Assembly (NCBI RefSeq): GCF_016907695.1
Contig: NZ_JAFBCK010000001.1
Location: 5,940,001-6,004,000, forward strand
From: Actinokineospora baliensis
Lineage (GTDB): Bacteria > Actinomycetota > Actinomycetes > Mycobacteriales > Pseudonocardiaceae
Length of the DNA stretch: 64,000 nucleotides
Direction: 5' to 3'
The position numbers and the translations under genes were made by a program. Under the pieces are notes generated by a model. The model searched no databases. It was not told where the DNA came from and saw nothing but the letters and a program-made list of their open reading frames with translations. Shown piece by piece: positions 47,072-56,480 of this stretch. How positions within the stretch are numbered: position 1 is the first letter of the stretch; each line of letters opens with the position of its first letter.

Positions 47072-48257
47072 GGACACCTGCCCGCTGGGCGAGTGCCCGC
47101 AGCCCCGGAGTGCTGTTGCGCTGCTCCCGACCGAGCAATGTCCGGATGACTTCGTGGGCTCCTACGTTGCGAGAGACGGCTTGCTTGGCGACCCGTTCCG
47201 CTTCGAGTAGGTGCAGTACGGCTAGGCCGTCATCCTGTCTGTTGGTAGCGGCGCGGCTGAGATCCAGGTGTACCTGGGAGCGGCGGCCGATGAGCACCAG
47301 GGGCAAGCGGTCGGTGTCCAGTGCTGCGCTGAGCTCTTGAGCTTGGTCATCGTCACCGAGCTGTACGGCAACAGTCAGCTCGTGGATGGCCACGTTGGTA
47401 CGGCCGAAGCCGGTCCACAACCAATTGCCGTCACCACCGAGGTCATCGGCCAGCTGGTGGGCCTGGGTCAGCAGTTCCCGAGCGCTCCGGCGTTGCTCAC
47501 TGCGGGCGGCCATTACTGCCGACAGCAGGAGGAGCGAACCGCGAGCCGAGACGATCAGCCGACCGTCTTCCTGCTGCCGCGCAGAAGCCAACTCATCCGC
47601 AGCGCTGGCAGCAGTGTCCTGGGCATCGGCGAGATGGCCGCTGCGCAGCTGGGCACAGGCCACCTGGTAGCGGGCTGCGGCGATCAGAGCCGGGGCATCG
47701 GCTTCCCGGGCGGCTCGTTGTGCCCGGTCAGCGGTCACCCATGCCGTGTGCACATCCCCGAGCTTGGTGGCCAACTTGGCAGCCGCGATGTAGCTGCTAG
47801 CAGTCCGCACGGCCGCAGTACGGCTCGCAGTCTGGTTGTCCAGCTGGAGCAGTAGCGGGGGTAGGAGTCGGGCTGTGGCCTCGTAGTCAGCGTGCTGGTA
47901 AAGCTGGTGCGCCTGGTTGACGAGCGGGGCTAGCGCCACCCCATCTGGCAAGTGGTCGGTCTGCCCACCTGCCAGCATCCGGCGCAGAGGACCGAGTACC
48001 GGTGGCGACTGCGATGGATGAGCCACGGGGGACGGACTGCTGCGAACCCGGGACGACCCGAACAACGCCTGTAGCTCACTTCGGTCCATTCCGAGCAGCG
48101 CGGCTAGCTTGGGCCACAAGTAAGGCTGGGGCTCGTTGCGTCCGGCTTCCCAGCGGTAGACGGTTATGCGGTCGATGTGCAGTTTCGCGGCCAAGCTCTC
48201 CTGGGTGTAACCCGCTGCCTTACGCAGCCGGGCCAGAGGGGAACGGGGCGGTGCCAT
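47064..48257 (-). CDS. XRE-family regulator with TPR-like domain
   Basis: 397 residues. The N-terminal XRE helix-turn-helix spans about 8-65 (LRKAAGYTQESLAAKLHIDR, ITVYRWEAGRNEPQP). A Ser/Pro linker and a long alpha-helical TPR-like region follow (ADYEATARLLPPLLLQLDNQ, AAAKLATKLGDVHTAWVTAD). The layout resembles ligand-responsive actinomycete regulators such as those paired with flavoproteins. Coupled to the flavoprotein gene downstream. Lower GC than flanking genes. The ligand is unknown. Confidence 0.88.
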   Translation of the reverse strand: MAPPRSPLARLRKAAGYTQESLAAKLHIDRITVYRWEAGRNEPQPYLWPKLAALLGMDRSELQALFGSSRVRSSPSPVAHPSQSPPVLGPLRRMLAGGQTDHLPDGVALAPLVNQAHQLYQHADYEATARLLPPLLLQLDNQTASRTAAVRTASSYIAAAKLATKLGDVHTAWVTADRAQRAAREADAPALIAAARYQVACAQLRSGHLADAQDTAASAADELASARQQEDGRLIVSARGSLLLLSAVMAARSEQRRSARELLTQAHQLADDLGGDGNWLWTGFGRTNVAIHELTVAVQLGDDDQAQELSAALDTDRLPLVLIGRRSQVHLDLSRAATNRQDDGLAVLHLLEAERVAKQAVSRNVGAHEVIRTLLGREQRNSTPGLRALAQRAGVHV

Positions 48258-48523
48258 GCCCTTCAGTGTCCCACACGGTCAGTAGGCAGTCGTTTACGCA
48301 GTTCATAGGTGGTTGTGCATAGTTCGTGTCGCCGGAATGCCGCTCAAGTGCGCTGTATCCAGCCCGCGCGAACCGCAATGGTCAAAACCAAGACACCCGG
48401 TACTAGTTGAGCCCCCTCCCGTACAGGACGACTGAGCCACGTCCATGACCCCGGTGTGCGGGGGTGTGGTCGCTAGTGCCGGGTGTCGCCGACCTGCTGA
48501 CTGAGCCTTGCGGGAGCCGCACC

Positions 48524-48841
48524 ATGTCTGGATCGGGCATCACCGTTGCCGATGCACTGCTCAGGTATCCCGAGTTGTCTGACCTGGTACTGGTCCAAGA
48601 TGCCGGGTGGGGGTTCCGGTTGTTGGTCGATCCGGACGGCGCTCTGGTGGGTCTGGTGGGCACTCGCCATGTCCGGCGCTACACCGATGCCCTGTGGATC
48701 TGTTGTCCTCCTCGAGAGTGGACACCTGTCACCCAGGGCCGAGGTAGCTCGGGAACTCACCCGGCAGCTGCGGCGCACTTGCGATCATGGCCACCGGTGA
48801 GCAGTTGGCTACAAGACATTGCGGGCCGCAGAACAAGATGA
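48524..48841 (+). pseudogene. Broken conserved hypothetical beside the XRE pair
   Basis: From the ATG at 48524 the frame gives ITVADALLRYPELSDLVLVQ, then DAGWGFRLLVDPDGALVGLV and TRHVRRYTDALWI, a compact domain often seen in actinobacterial hypotheticals. After about 48700 the frame becomes non-protein-like (CCPPREWTPVTQGRG). The +1 frame instead continues sensibly (VVLLESGHLSPRAEVAREL) and stops at 48800. A small indel near 48700 probably broke the gene. Divergent from the XRE regulator and part of the same lower-GC islet. Confidence 0.55.
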
Positions 48842-48927
48842 CTCGGAGCCCGTGACGCGGAAGACGTTTCGGGAGCAACAGTCCCGTCCACGGGACGGAG
48901 GGCAGTCCCCGGCAGGGTGACCTACCT

Positions 48928-48998
48928 CTGTGGCTCACGGAGCCACAGGACATGCCCCAGACAGCAGGAAGCCCCGGCCTCCTGACGGAGACCGGGGC
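48928..48998. terminator. Two adjacent hairpins, probable terminator
   Basis: First stem CTGTGGCTC / GAGCCACAG (48928-48948) with an ACG loop. Second stem GCCCCGGCCTCC / GGAGACCGGGGC (48971-48998) with a TGAC loop and one mismatch. They follow the broken gene on the plus strand and could end its transcription. Confidence 0.65.
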
Positions 48999-49136
48999 AA
49001 CCGGTGTGACCTGAACTGACCTGCTTGACCTTGTCCCTAGAGACGATTGTTCGAGTAGGGGCGGTCCTGGTCGGGCTTGTCGGATTCGAACCCCAGGGCC
49101 GCAGCGGGCCTGCCGCGAAGCGGATGTCGCAGCCTC

Positions 49137-49330
49137 TCGATCACCCACCAGCGCACCCCGGCGCTTCCCCTGCCGCGCCGACCAGCCGTCCCGCGCCAAC
49201 CCCGCACGCCAACCGGGCAGCCTCACGGATGCGTCCATCCGACACCAGCCCCGGCGTGCCGAAGGACAGGGCGAAGTAGCCCAACTCCTCGACCATCCAC
49301 CGGATCTCCGCACCCCCGGCGCTTCTGGGG
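49137..49330 (-). pseudogene. Partial copies of the hrpA 3' end
   Basis: Minus-strand 49330-49219 encodes GGAEIRWMVEELGYFALSFG, then TPGLVSDGRIREA. This parallels the true hrpA C-terminus (PEVREIWWMIEELRVSYFAQ, TLGTPGPVSDKRILKA) located 40 bp away. A second, shorter echo of the hrpA segment lies at 49137-49170 (TCGATCACCCACCAG, then CCCCGGCGCTTCCC). Both are diverged and have no start or full domain, so they are non-functional duplicates. Confidence 0.8.
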
Positions 49331-49368
49331 GCGCGCAGTCCAGTCCGCACCGCGCTAGACCCGCCCGC

Positions 49369-52300
49369 TCACCCGGAGATGGCCTCGATCGCCTTGAGGA
49401 TGCGCTTGTCCGACACGGGCCCCGGTGTGCCGAGGGTCTGGGCGAAGTAGCTCACCCGCAGCTCCTCGATCATCCACCAGATCTCCCGCACCTCCGGTGC
49501 TTCCCTGGCGCTGGGCCGCAGCCGCTCGACGGCCTCGTGGTAGGCGTCTTCGAGGTCTTGGACGGTGTGCATCCAGGTCCGGTCGCGGTCTGGGCGTTCG
49601 GGGAGTTTGTCCAGTCTGCGGTCCATCGCGCGCAGGTAGCGTTCCAGGTCGGGCAGGCGGGTGAGGCCGGTGGCGGTGGCGAAGCCGGGGAAGACCAGGC
49701 CCGCTAGTTGTTCGCGCAGGTCGCGCAGGGGCTCGACGAAGATCGGGCCCTTGGTGCGGTCCAGTCGGGCTTGGACCTCGTTCCAGGCGATGACGACCTT
49801 GCGGACCCGGTCGAGCACTTCGACGGTGGTTTCGTTGAGGCCGCGTCGGACGTGCTCGCGCAGGGTGGTGAAGGCCGCTTCGGTCCAGGCCGGGCCGCCC
49901 GCAGTGGTCATCAGGTGGTCGACGGCGGCGTCGACGCAGTCGGCCAGCAGGGCTGGGACGCCGCCGTGCGGGTTGTGCGAGAGGGCGAGTTTCGCCTGGT
50001 TGGACAGCGACCGGATGACGTACTTGGTGGGGGCGGGGACGGTGAGCAGCAGCAGTCTGCGGGTGCCCTGCCACATCGCGGCCCGCTGGTCGGCCACCGT
50101 GTCGAGCATGCGGACCGCCACCGTCGCGCCCTCGTCGACCAGCGCCGGGTACGCGGTGACGACGAGCCCGTTCTGCTGGGTGCGGGCGACCTTCGGCAGC
50201 GCGCCGATCGTCCACGTGGTCAGGCCGCGCTTCTCCAGGTCCACCGTGGCTTCGGCCAGCGACGCGCGAAGTTGGGTCTTGAGCTGGTCTTTGAGCGCGG
50301 TCAGGTCCTTGCCCTGCGCCAGGGTCTTCTCGCCGTCGACGATCTGGAAGGTGGTGCGCAGGTGGTCGGGCACGGCGGAGAGCTGCCAGGCGTCGCGGGG
50401 GATCACGACGCCGGTGAGCGCGCGCAGTTCGCGGCCGATCGCCTCGGGCAGGGACTCCTCGTCGGCGCGCAGGCGGGCGACGACGGCTTTCGCGAAGTCC
50501 GGCACGGGGACGAAGTTGCGGCGCAGGGGTTTGGGCAGCGAGCGGATCAACGCGGTGACGACCTCTTCGCGTTGACCGGGGACCTGCAGCGAGAACCCGT
50601 CGCCTGCGAGCTGGTTGAGCACCGCGATCGGGACCTTCGCGGTGACGCCGTCGTCGGCGCGGCCCGGCTCGAAGCGGTAGGTCAGCGGTAAGGTCAACCC
50701 CTGTTGGCGCAACGCGTCGGGGAAGTCCTGCTCGCTGATGTCGCCCGTGGTGTCGTTGACCAGCATGGACTTGGAGAAGGTGAGCAGGTCCGGGGCCTCG
50801 TGGCGGGCCTTCTTCCACCAGGTGTCGAAGTGCCTGGCGGAGACGACGTCAGCCGGGACGCGCTGGTCGTAGAACTGGAACAGGGTCTCGTCGTCGACCA
50901 GGATGTCGCGGCGGCGGGCCCGGTGCTCGAGTTCCTCCACCTCGCGCAGCAATGCGCGGTTGTCGCGGAAGAAGTGGTGGCGGGTCTGCCAGTCCCCCTC
51001 GACCAAGGCGTTGCGCAGGAACAGGTCCCGCGACATCTCCGGGTCAATCTGTCCGTAGTGGACTTTGCGGTCGACCACGATCGGCAGCCCGTAGAGGGTC
51101 ACCCGCTCGGTGGCCACGACCGAGCCCTGCTTGGCCTCCCAGTGCGGTTCGCTGTAGGTGCGCTTGAGCAGGTGCCCGGCGAGCGGCTCGACCCACTCCG
51201 GCTCGATCCTGGCGCAGATCCGGCCCCACAGCCTGGTCGTCTCCACCAGTTCCGCCGACATCACCCAGCGCGGGGGTTTCTTGAACAGCGCCGAACCGGG
51301 GAAGATGGCGAACTTCGCGTTGCGGGCGCCGACGTACTCCTTGCCTGCCGGGTCGCGGAACCCGATGTGCGACAACAACCCCGACAGCAGTGCTATGTGG
51401 ACGTTCTGCGGCGCCGCGGGCACCTCGTTGGCGGTGACGCCGAGCTGGCGGGCGACCTGGCGCAGCTGGGAGTGGATGTCCTGCCACTCGCGGATCCGCA
51501 GGTAGTTCAGGAACTCCGCCTTGCACTGCTTGCGGAACCTGTTGCCGGACAGCTCTTTCTGCTGTTCGCGCACGTACTGCCACAGGTTCAGGTAGCTGAC
51601 GAAGTCCGAGTCCGGGTCGGCGAAGCGGGCGTGCTTCTCCGCCGCCGCTTGCTGTTTCTCCTGCGGCCGCTCGCGCGGGTCCTGGATGGACAGCGCGGCC
51701 GCGATGACCATGACCTCGGTGACGCACCCGGCCTGGTCGGCCTCGATCACCATGCGCGCCAACCGCGGGTCCACCGGCAGCTGGGCGAGCTTGCGGCCCA
51801 GCGCGGTGAGCCGCTTGGCCGGGTCCTTCTCCGCCGGGTCCAGCGCGCCCAGTTCCTGCAGCAACTGCACCCCGTCGGCGATGTGGCGGCGGTCCGGCGG
51901 GTCGATGAACGGGAAGTCCGCCATCTCACCCAGGTCGGCGGCGCTCATCTGCAGGATGACCGAGGCCAGGTTGGTGCGCAGGATCTCCGGGTCGGTGAAC
52001 TCGGGCCGGGCCAGGAAGTCGTCCTCGGCGTACAACCGGACGCAGATGCCGTCCGAGGTGCGCCCGCAGCGGCCCTTGCGCTGGTTGGCCGAGGCCTGCG
52101 AGACCGGTTCGATCGGCAGCCGCTGCACCTTGAGCCGGTTGCTGTAGCGGGAGATGCGCGCGGTACCGGGGTCGACGACGTACTTGATGCCCGGCACGGT
52201 CAGCGAGGTCTCGGCGACGTTGGTGGCCAGCACGACCCGGCGACCGCTGTGCGGCTGGAAGACCTTGTGCTGCTCGCCGCTGGAGAGCCGCGCGTACAGC

Positions 52301-53274
52301 GGCAGGATCTCGGTGCCGCGCAGGTTCCGACCCGCGAGCGCCTCGGCCGTGTCGCGGATCTCGCGCTCGCCGGAGAGGAACACCAGGATGTCGCCCGGCC
52401 CCTCCGCGCAGAGCTCGTCGACGGCGTCGAGGATGCCCTGGGTCTGGTCGCGGTCCGGGTCGGCGTCGGGGTCCTCCGGGTCGACCAGCGGCCGGTAGCG
52501 GACCTCCACCGGGTAGGTGCGGCCGGACACCTCCACGATCGGGGCGTCGCCGAAGTGCCGGGAGAACCGCTCCGGGTCGATCGTCGCCGAGGTGATCACG
52601 ACCTTGAGGTCCGGTCGCCTCGGCAGCAGCCTGGCCAGGTAGCCGAGCAGGAAGTCGATGTTGAGGCTGCGCTCGTGCGCCTCGTCGATGATGATCGTGT
52701 CGTAGGCCGAGAGCAGCCGGTCGTTCTGGATCTCGGCCAGCAGGATGCCGTCGGTCATCAGCTTGACCAGGGTGCGGTCGCCGACCTGGTCGGTGAACCG
52801 GACCTTCCAGCCGACCGTCTCCCCCAGCGGTGTGCCGACCTCCTCGGCGACCCGCTCGGCGACGGTGCGCGCGGCGATCCGGCGCGGCTGGGTGTGCCCG
52901 ATGAACCCGCGCACCCCGCGCCCGAGCTCCAGGCAGATCTTGGGCAGCTGGGTGGTCTTCCCGGACCCGGTCTCCCCGGCGACGATGACGACCTGGTTGT
53001 CGCGGATGGCGACGAGGATGTCGTCGCGGCGCTGGCTGACCGGCAGCTCCGCCGGGTACTTCAGCGCGGGTACCGAGGTGCGGCGGCGCTCGACGCGCGC
53101 GCGGGCAGCTTCGACCTCTTCGGCCACCTTGCCGAGGGTGGCCTGCCTGCGCTGCGGGTCCCTGGTCTTGCGCAGCCCGTCGAGCCTGCGCGCCAGCCGC
53201 CGCTCGTCCTTGAGCATGAGCTCGGGCAGGGCGGCGCGCAGGTCGGCGAGACCCACCGTGGTGTCGGTACTCAT
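49369..53274 (-). CDS. hrpA: DEAH-box ATP-dependent RNA helicase HrpA
   Basis: 1301 residues, full HrpA length. Walker A is VVIVAGETGSGKTTQLPKIC near residue 95. TQPRRIAARTVAERVAEEVG, the DEAH box in YDTIIIDEAHERSLNIDFL, SAT (VITSATIDPERFS) and motif VI QRKGRCGRTSDGICV follow. The HA2/OB-fold region and long HrpA-specific C-terminal domain (DUF3418) fill the second half. In E. coli HrpA acts on mRNA and stalled ribosomes. Monocistronic here; partial copies of its last ~40 codons lie just downstream. Confidence 0.96.
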   Translation of the reverse strand: MSTDTTVGLADLRAALPELMLKDERRLARRLDGLRKTRDPQRRQATLGKVAEEVEAARARVERRRTSVPALKYPAELPVSQRRDDILVAIRDNQVVIVAGETGSGKTTQLPKICLELGRGVRGFIGHTQPRRIAARTVAERVAEEVGTPLGETVGWKVRFTDQVGDRTLVKLMTDGILLAEIQNDRLLSAYDTIIIDEAHERSLNIDFLLGYLARLLPRRPDLKVVITSATIDPERFSRHFGDAPIVEVSGRTYPVEVRYRPLVDPEDPDADPDRDQTQGILDAVDELCAEGPGDILVFLSGEREIRDTAEALAGRNLRGTEILPLYARLSSGEQHKVFQPHSGRRVVLATNVAETSLTVPGIKYVVDPGTARISRYSNRLKVQRLPIEPVSQASANQRKGRCGRTSDGICVRLYAEDDFLARPEFTDPEILRTNLASVILQMSAADLGEMADFPFIDPPDRRHIADGVQLLQELGALDPAEKDPAKRLTALGRKLAQLPVDPRLARMVIEADQAGCVTEVMVIAAALSIQDPRERPQEKQQAAAEKHARFADPDSDFVSYLNLWQYVREQQKELSGNRFRKQCKAEFLNYLRIREWQDIHSQLRQVARQLGVTANEVPAAPQNVHIALLSGLLSHIGFRDPAGKEYVGARNAKFAIFPGSALFKKPPRWVMSAELVETTRLWGRICARIEPEWVEPLAGHLLKRTYSEPHWEAKQGSVVATERVTLYGLPIVVDRKVHYGQIDPEMSRDLFLRNALVEGDWQTRHHFFRDNRALLREVEELEHRARRRDILVDDETLFQFYDQRVPADVVSARHFDTWWKKARHEAPDLLTFSKSMLVNDTTGDISEQDFPDALRQQGLTLPLTYRFEPGRADDGVTAKVPIAVLNQLAGDGFSLQVPGQREEVVTALIRSLPKPLRRNFVPVPDFAKAVVARLRADEESLPEAIGRELRALTGVVIPRDAWQLSAVPDHLRTTFQIVDGEKTLAQGKDLTALKDQLKTQLRASLAEATVDLEKRGLTTWTIGALPKVARTQQNGLVVTAYPALVDEGATVAVRMLDTVADQRAAMWQGTRRLLLLTVPAPTKYVIRSLSNQAKLALSHNPHGGVPALLADCVDAAVDHLMTTAGGPAWTEAAFTTLREHVRRGLNETTVEVLDRVRKVVIAWNEVQARLDRTKGPIFVEPLRDLREQLAGLVFPGFATATGLTRLPDLERYLRAMDRRLDKLPERPDRDRTWMHTVQDLEDAYHEAVERLRPSAREAPEVREIWWMIEELRVSYFAQTLGTPGPVSDKRILKAIEAISG

Positions 53275-53330
53275 TTGCCCCCAAGCCTAGGCAATGCCCC
53301 GGGTCGGGTTCACCTCGGTTTATCCGGTGC

Positions 53331-53382
53331 GGCGGCTCACCCGGTCCTGGCGGCTCACCCGGTCCCGGCGGCTCACCTGCAC
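53331..53382. repeat. Three tandem copies of an 18-bp unit
   Basis: The unit GGCGGCTCACCCGGTCCY is repeated at 53331, 53349 and, truncated, 53367. It lies in the 163-bp gap between divergent hrpA and the two-component genes, a position where a repeated binding site for a regulator could act. No known consensus is matched. Confidence 0.65.
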
Positions 53383-53437
53383 ACAACCTCCACAAGCCGC
53401 GCGGGACTGGCGCACACGCGGTGCTTACAGTCACCCC

Positions 53438-54124
53438 ATGGGGAACAAGCGCCGGGTCCTGGTGGTCGAGGACGAGCTCACCATCGCCGAGTCGGTCGCG
53501 GCCAGGCTGCGCGCCGAGGGCTTCGAGGTGGACCTGGCCCACGACGGCCCGGCCGGGGTCGAGACCGCCGAGCGGGCGCGGCCGGACCTGGTGGTGCTCG
53601 ACGTGATGCTGCCGGGGTTCGACGGGCTGGAGGTGTGCCGCCGGGTGCAGGCGCGCCGCCCGGTCCCGGTGCTCATGCTCACCGCCCGCGACGACGAGAC
53701 CGACCTGCTGGTCGGGCTCGGCGTGGGCGCCGACGACTACATGACCAAGCCGTTCTCGCCGCGGGAGCTGGTGGCCAGGGTGCACGCGCTGCTGCGCCGG
53801 GTGGAGCGGGCCGCGCAGGCGGACCCGGACCAGGCGATGACCGTGGTCGGCGACCTGGAGGTCGACCCGGTGCAGCGGCGGGTCCGCCGGGCCGGGGTGG
53901 CCGCGCACCTGACCCCGATCGAGTTCGACCTCCTGGCCTACCTGGCCGCCCGGCCGCGTGCGGTGCAGCCCAGGGAGCGGCTGCTCGCCGAGATCTGGGG
54001 CTGGGGTGACGCGGCGGGCACCCGGACCGTGGACAGCCACGTCAAGGCGCTGCGCCGCAAGCTGGGCGCCGACCTGATCCGGACCGTGCACGGGGTGGGG
54101 TACGCGCTGGAGGTGGCCGGGTGA
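53438..54124 (+). CDS. OmpR/PhoB-family response regulator
   Basis: 228 residues from the ATG at 53438. Receiver domain with acidic pair ED at 11-12, phosphoacceptor Asp55 (DLVVLDVMLPGFDG) and the Lys of DDYMTKPF. A PhoB-type winged helix follows (LTPIEFDLLAYLAARPRAVQ, RTVDSHVKALRRKLG, HGVGYALE). It regulates transcription on phosphorylation by the kinase encoded next, whose GTG overlaps its stop (GTGA). Target genes are unknown. Confidence 0.94.
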   Translation: MGNKRRVLVVEDELTIAESVAARLRAEGFEVDLAHDGPAGVETAERARPDLVVLDVMLPGFDGLEVCRRVQARRPVPVLMLTARDDETDLLVGLGVGADDYMTKPFSPRELVARVHALLRRVERAAQADPDQAMTVVGDLEVDPVQRRVRRAGVAAHLTPIEFDLLAYLAARPRAVQPRERLLAEIWGWGDAAGTRTVDSHVKALRRKLGADLIRTVHGVGYALEVAG

Positions 54125-55152
54125 GCACGCTGCGCGGCCGGGCGCTGACGGTGCTGGAGCTGCTGCCCCGCCCGCTGGACCCGGTCCGCTCGATGAAGTT
54201 GAAGATCTGCATCCTGCTGGTCGCCTCCGGCACCGTCGGCCTGGCCTACTTCTGGCTGGACGTGGGCTGGATCCCGGCGACGAACTCGGTCATCGCGATC
54301 GTCGGCGCGGTGGTGGTGTCGCAGGTGCTGGCGCACGGGATGACCAGGCCGCTGCGCGACATGACCTCCGCGGCCAAGGCGATGGCCAGGGGCGATTACT
54401 CGCGCCGGATCCGGGTCACCGCCCGCGACGAGGTCGGCGAGCTGGGCCGGGCGTTCAACCAGATGAGTGCCGACCTGGAGGCGGCCGACCGCAACCGGCG
54501 CGAGCTGATCGCCAACGTCTCGCACGAGCTGCGCACCCCGATCGCGGCGCTGCGGGCGGTGCTGGAGAACGTGGTGGACGGGGTGAGCGAGCCGAACCCG
54601 GCGACCATGCGCACCGCGCTCGCCCAGGCGGAGCGGCTGAGCAGGCTGGTGACCGAGCTGCTCGACCTGTCCCGGATCGACGCGGGCGCGCACCCGCTGC
54701 CCCGCGAGGACGTCGAGGTCGAGCCGCTGCTGGCCGAGGTGGTCGCCGAGGCCGAGGTCAACGCGGCCGCGGTTGGCCGCTCGATCCGGTTCACCACCAC
54801 CGTCGCCCCCGACGCGCACACGGTGGCCGCCGACCGCGAGCGGCTGCACCAGGTGCTGGTCAACCTGCTCGACAACGCCGTCCGGCACGGGCCTGCCGAC
54901 GGCCGGGTCTGGGTCAGCGCGGCCCGCTCGACGGCTGGCGTGCTGCTGGAGGTCCGCGACGAGGGGCCCGGCATCGCCGTCGCCGAACGCGACCTGGTGT
55001 TCCGCCGCTTCACCCGGGGTGAGAAGGCCCGCGGCGGCGGCACCGGGCTCGGCCTGTCCATCGCCCGCTGGGTGGTGGAGCTGCACGGCGGCACGATCGC
55101 GGTCGTCGACTCCACCCGGGGTTGCCGCATCCGGATCACCCTGCCCGGCTAG
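54121..55152 (+). CDS. Sensor histidine kinase
   Basis: 343 residues. Two transmembrane helices with a short external loop (ICILLVASGTVGLAYFWL; SVIAIVGAVVVSQVLA), then HAMP (MTRPLRDMTSAAKAMARGDY). The HisKA domain has ANVSHELRTPIAAL, the HATPase N-box LVNLLDNAVRHG, G1 VRDEGPGIA and G2 GGGTGLGLSIARW. The very short extracytoplasmic loop suggests sensing of a membrane signal. Cognate to the response regulator upstream (4-bp overlap). Confidence 0.94.
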   Translation: MSTLRGRALTVLELLPRPLDPVRSMKLKICILLVASGTVGLAYFWLDVGWIPATNSVIAIVGAVVVSQVLAHGMTRPLRDMTSAAKAMARGDYSRRIRVTARDEVGELGRAFNQMSADLEAADRNRRELIANVSHELRTPIAALRAVLENVVDGVSEPNPATMRTALAQAERLSRLVTELLDLSRIDAGAHPLPREDVEVEPLLAEVVAEAEVNAAAVGRSIRFTTTVAPDAHTVAADRERLHQVLVNLLDNAVRHGPADGRVWVSAARSTAGVLLEVRDEGPGIAVAERDLVFRRFTRGEKARGGGTGLGLSIARWVVELHGGTIAVVDSTRGCRIRITLPG

Positions 55153-55197
55153 CGAGTCCGTGTCGGACGGTCCGGCCGCCCGGTTCCCCTCGGTACG

Positions 55198-56427
55198 GTG
55201 GCGGGCGTGGCAACGGAGACCGACATCGTCGTAGTGGGCGCGGGACTGGCCGGGCTGGCTGCGGCCAAGACGCTCACCGCGGCGGGCCGCGAGGTCGTGG
55301 TGGTCGACGCGGACGAGGCCCCCGGTGGCCGGGTGCGGACCGACCGGGTGCGCGGGTTGCTGCTCGACCGCGGCTTCCAGGTCCTCAACGCCGGTTACCC
55401 CGCCGTCCGCGAACTGCTCGACGTGGACGCGCTCGACCTGCGCCCGTTCCTCCCCGCGGCGATGGTCAGCGACGCTGCGGGACTGCACCTGCTCGCGGAC
55501 CCGGTCCGCGAGCCGAGCCGGTTGCGCGACACGCTGCGTGCCCCTGTCGGCTCGCTCACCCGCAAGATGATGCTCGGCGCCTACGCGGCAGCTCTCGCCG
55601 CGGCCCCGGCCAAGACACTGCGCGATCGCGACGACCGCCCGTTCCGAGTCCGGCTGGCCGACTACGGCATCACAGGCCCGCTCTATGAACGATTTGTCCG
55701 CCCGTTCCTCGCGGGAGTCTTCCTCGACCCGGACCTCACCGTCCCTAGTCGCTTCGCCGAGTTCGTGGTCCGTTCGTTCGCGCGCGGCCCTATAGGCGTA
55801 CCGGCAGCTGGTATGCGCGCCATCCCGGACCAACTCGCGGCGGGACTACCGCTGGACGCCATCAAGTACAGCTACCCGATCCGCGAGGTCGAACCCGGCC
55901 GCGTCACAGGGGATTTCGGCACCATCACCGCCCGCCACGTGGTCGTCGCGGTGAACGGGACGGCGGCACACCGGCTCTTGGGCGACCGCGTCCCGGCCCC
56001 CGCAACCCGTGGGTGCCTCACCTACTACCACTTGGCGGACTTCCCCCCGATCCCCGAAGCCGCGATCACCATCGACGGAGATCACCGCGGCCCGGTCATC
56101 AACACGATCGTGTTGACCAACGCCGCACCCGAATACGCCCCTGGTGCCACTTTGGTCTCCTCGACCGTCTTGGGCATAGAGGACCCGGGTGAGGCCGCGG
56201 TGCGCGCACACCTCGCGGCGATCTACCACCAGGACACCACAGCGTGGGAACACGTTCGCACTTACCGGATCCCGGAAGCGCTGCCTGTCCACACTGGCCC
56301 CTTGCGCCGGGCCACCGCCCTGGGCGACAACCTCCACGTGTGTGGCGACCACCGGGACACCCCGTCCATCCAGGGCGCGTTGGTCTCGGGCCGCCGCACC
56401 GCCAAGGCGATCCTGGACGGCTATTAA
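55198..56427 (+). CDS. FAD-dependent amine-oxidase/desaturase-like protein
   Basis: 409 residues. N-terminal Rossmann dinucleotide motif TDIVVVGAGLAGLAAAKTLT. EAPGGRVRTDRVRGLLLDRG matches the amino-oxidase/phytoene-desaturase family. A C-terminal FAD motif (GDNLHVCGDHRDTPSIQGAL) precedes GRRTAKAIL. The GTG at 55207 (VATETD) is an alternative start. Likely oxidises or desaturates a small lipid or amine; no carotenoid genes are near. Downstream of the two-component genes but separated by 46 bp, so co-transcription is possible. Confidence 0.88.
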   Translation: MAGVATETDIVVVGAGLAGLAAAKTLTAAGREVVVVDADEAPGGRVRTDRVRGLLLDRGFQVLNAGYPAVRELLDVDALDLRPFLPAAMVSDAAGLHLLADPVREPSRLRDTLRAPVGSLTRKMMLGAYAAALAAAPAKTLRDRDDRPFRVRLADYGITGPLYERFVRPFLAGVFLDPDLTVPSRFAEFVVRSFARGPIGVPAAGMRAIPDQLAAGLPLDAIKYSYPIREVEPGRVTGDFGTITARHVVVAVNGTAAHRLLGDRVPAPATRGCLTYYHLADFPPIPEAAITIDGDHRGPVINTIVLTNAAPEYAPGATLVSSTVLGIEDPGEAAVRAHLAAIYHQDTTAWEHVRTYRIPEALPVHTGPLRRATALGDNLHVCGDHRDTPSIQGALVSGRRTAKAILDGY

Positions 56428-56480
56428 GGCCGCCGATCGAAAGCGCTGCCGTTTCCCGAGCTTGCCCCCACAATGTGGGG

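Noticed and set aside
49060..49100. tRNA-like T-arm (GATTCGAACCCC)
   Set aside because: The flanking bases do not pair into a T-stem and no anticodon or acceptor arm could be built on either strand. No tRNA or rRNA gene is supported in this window.
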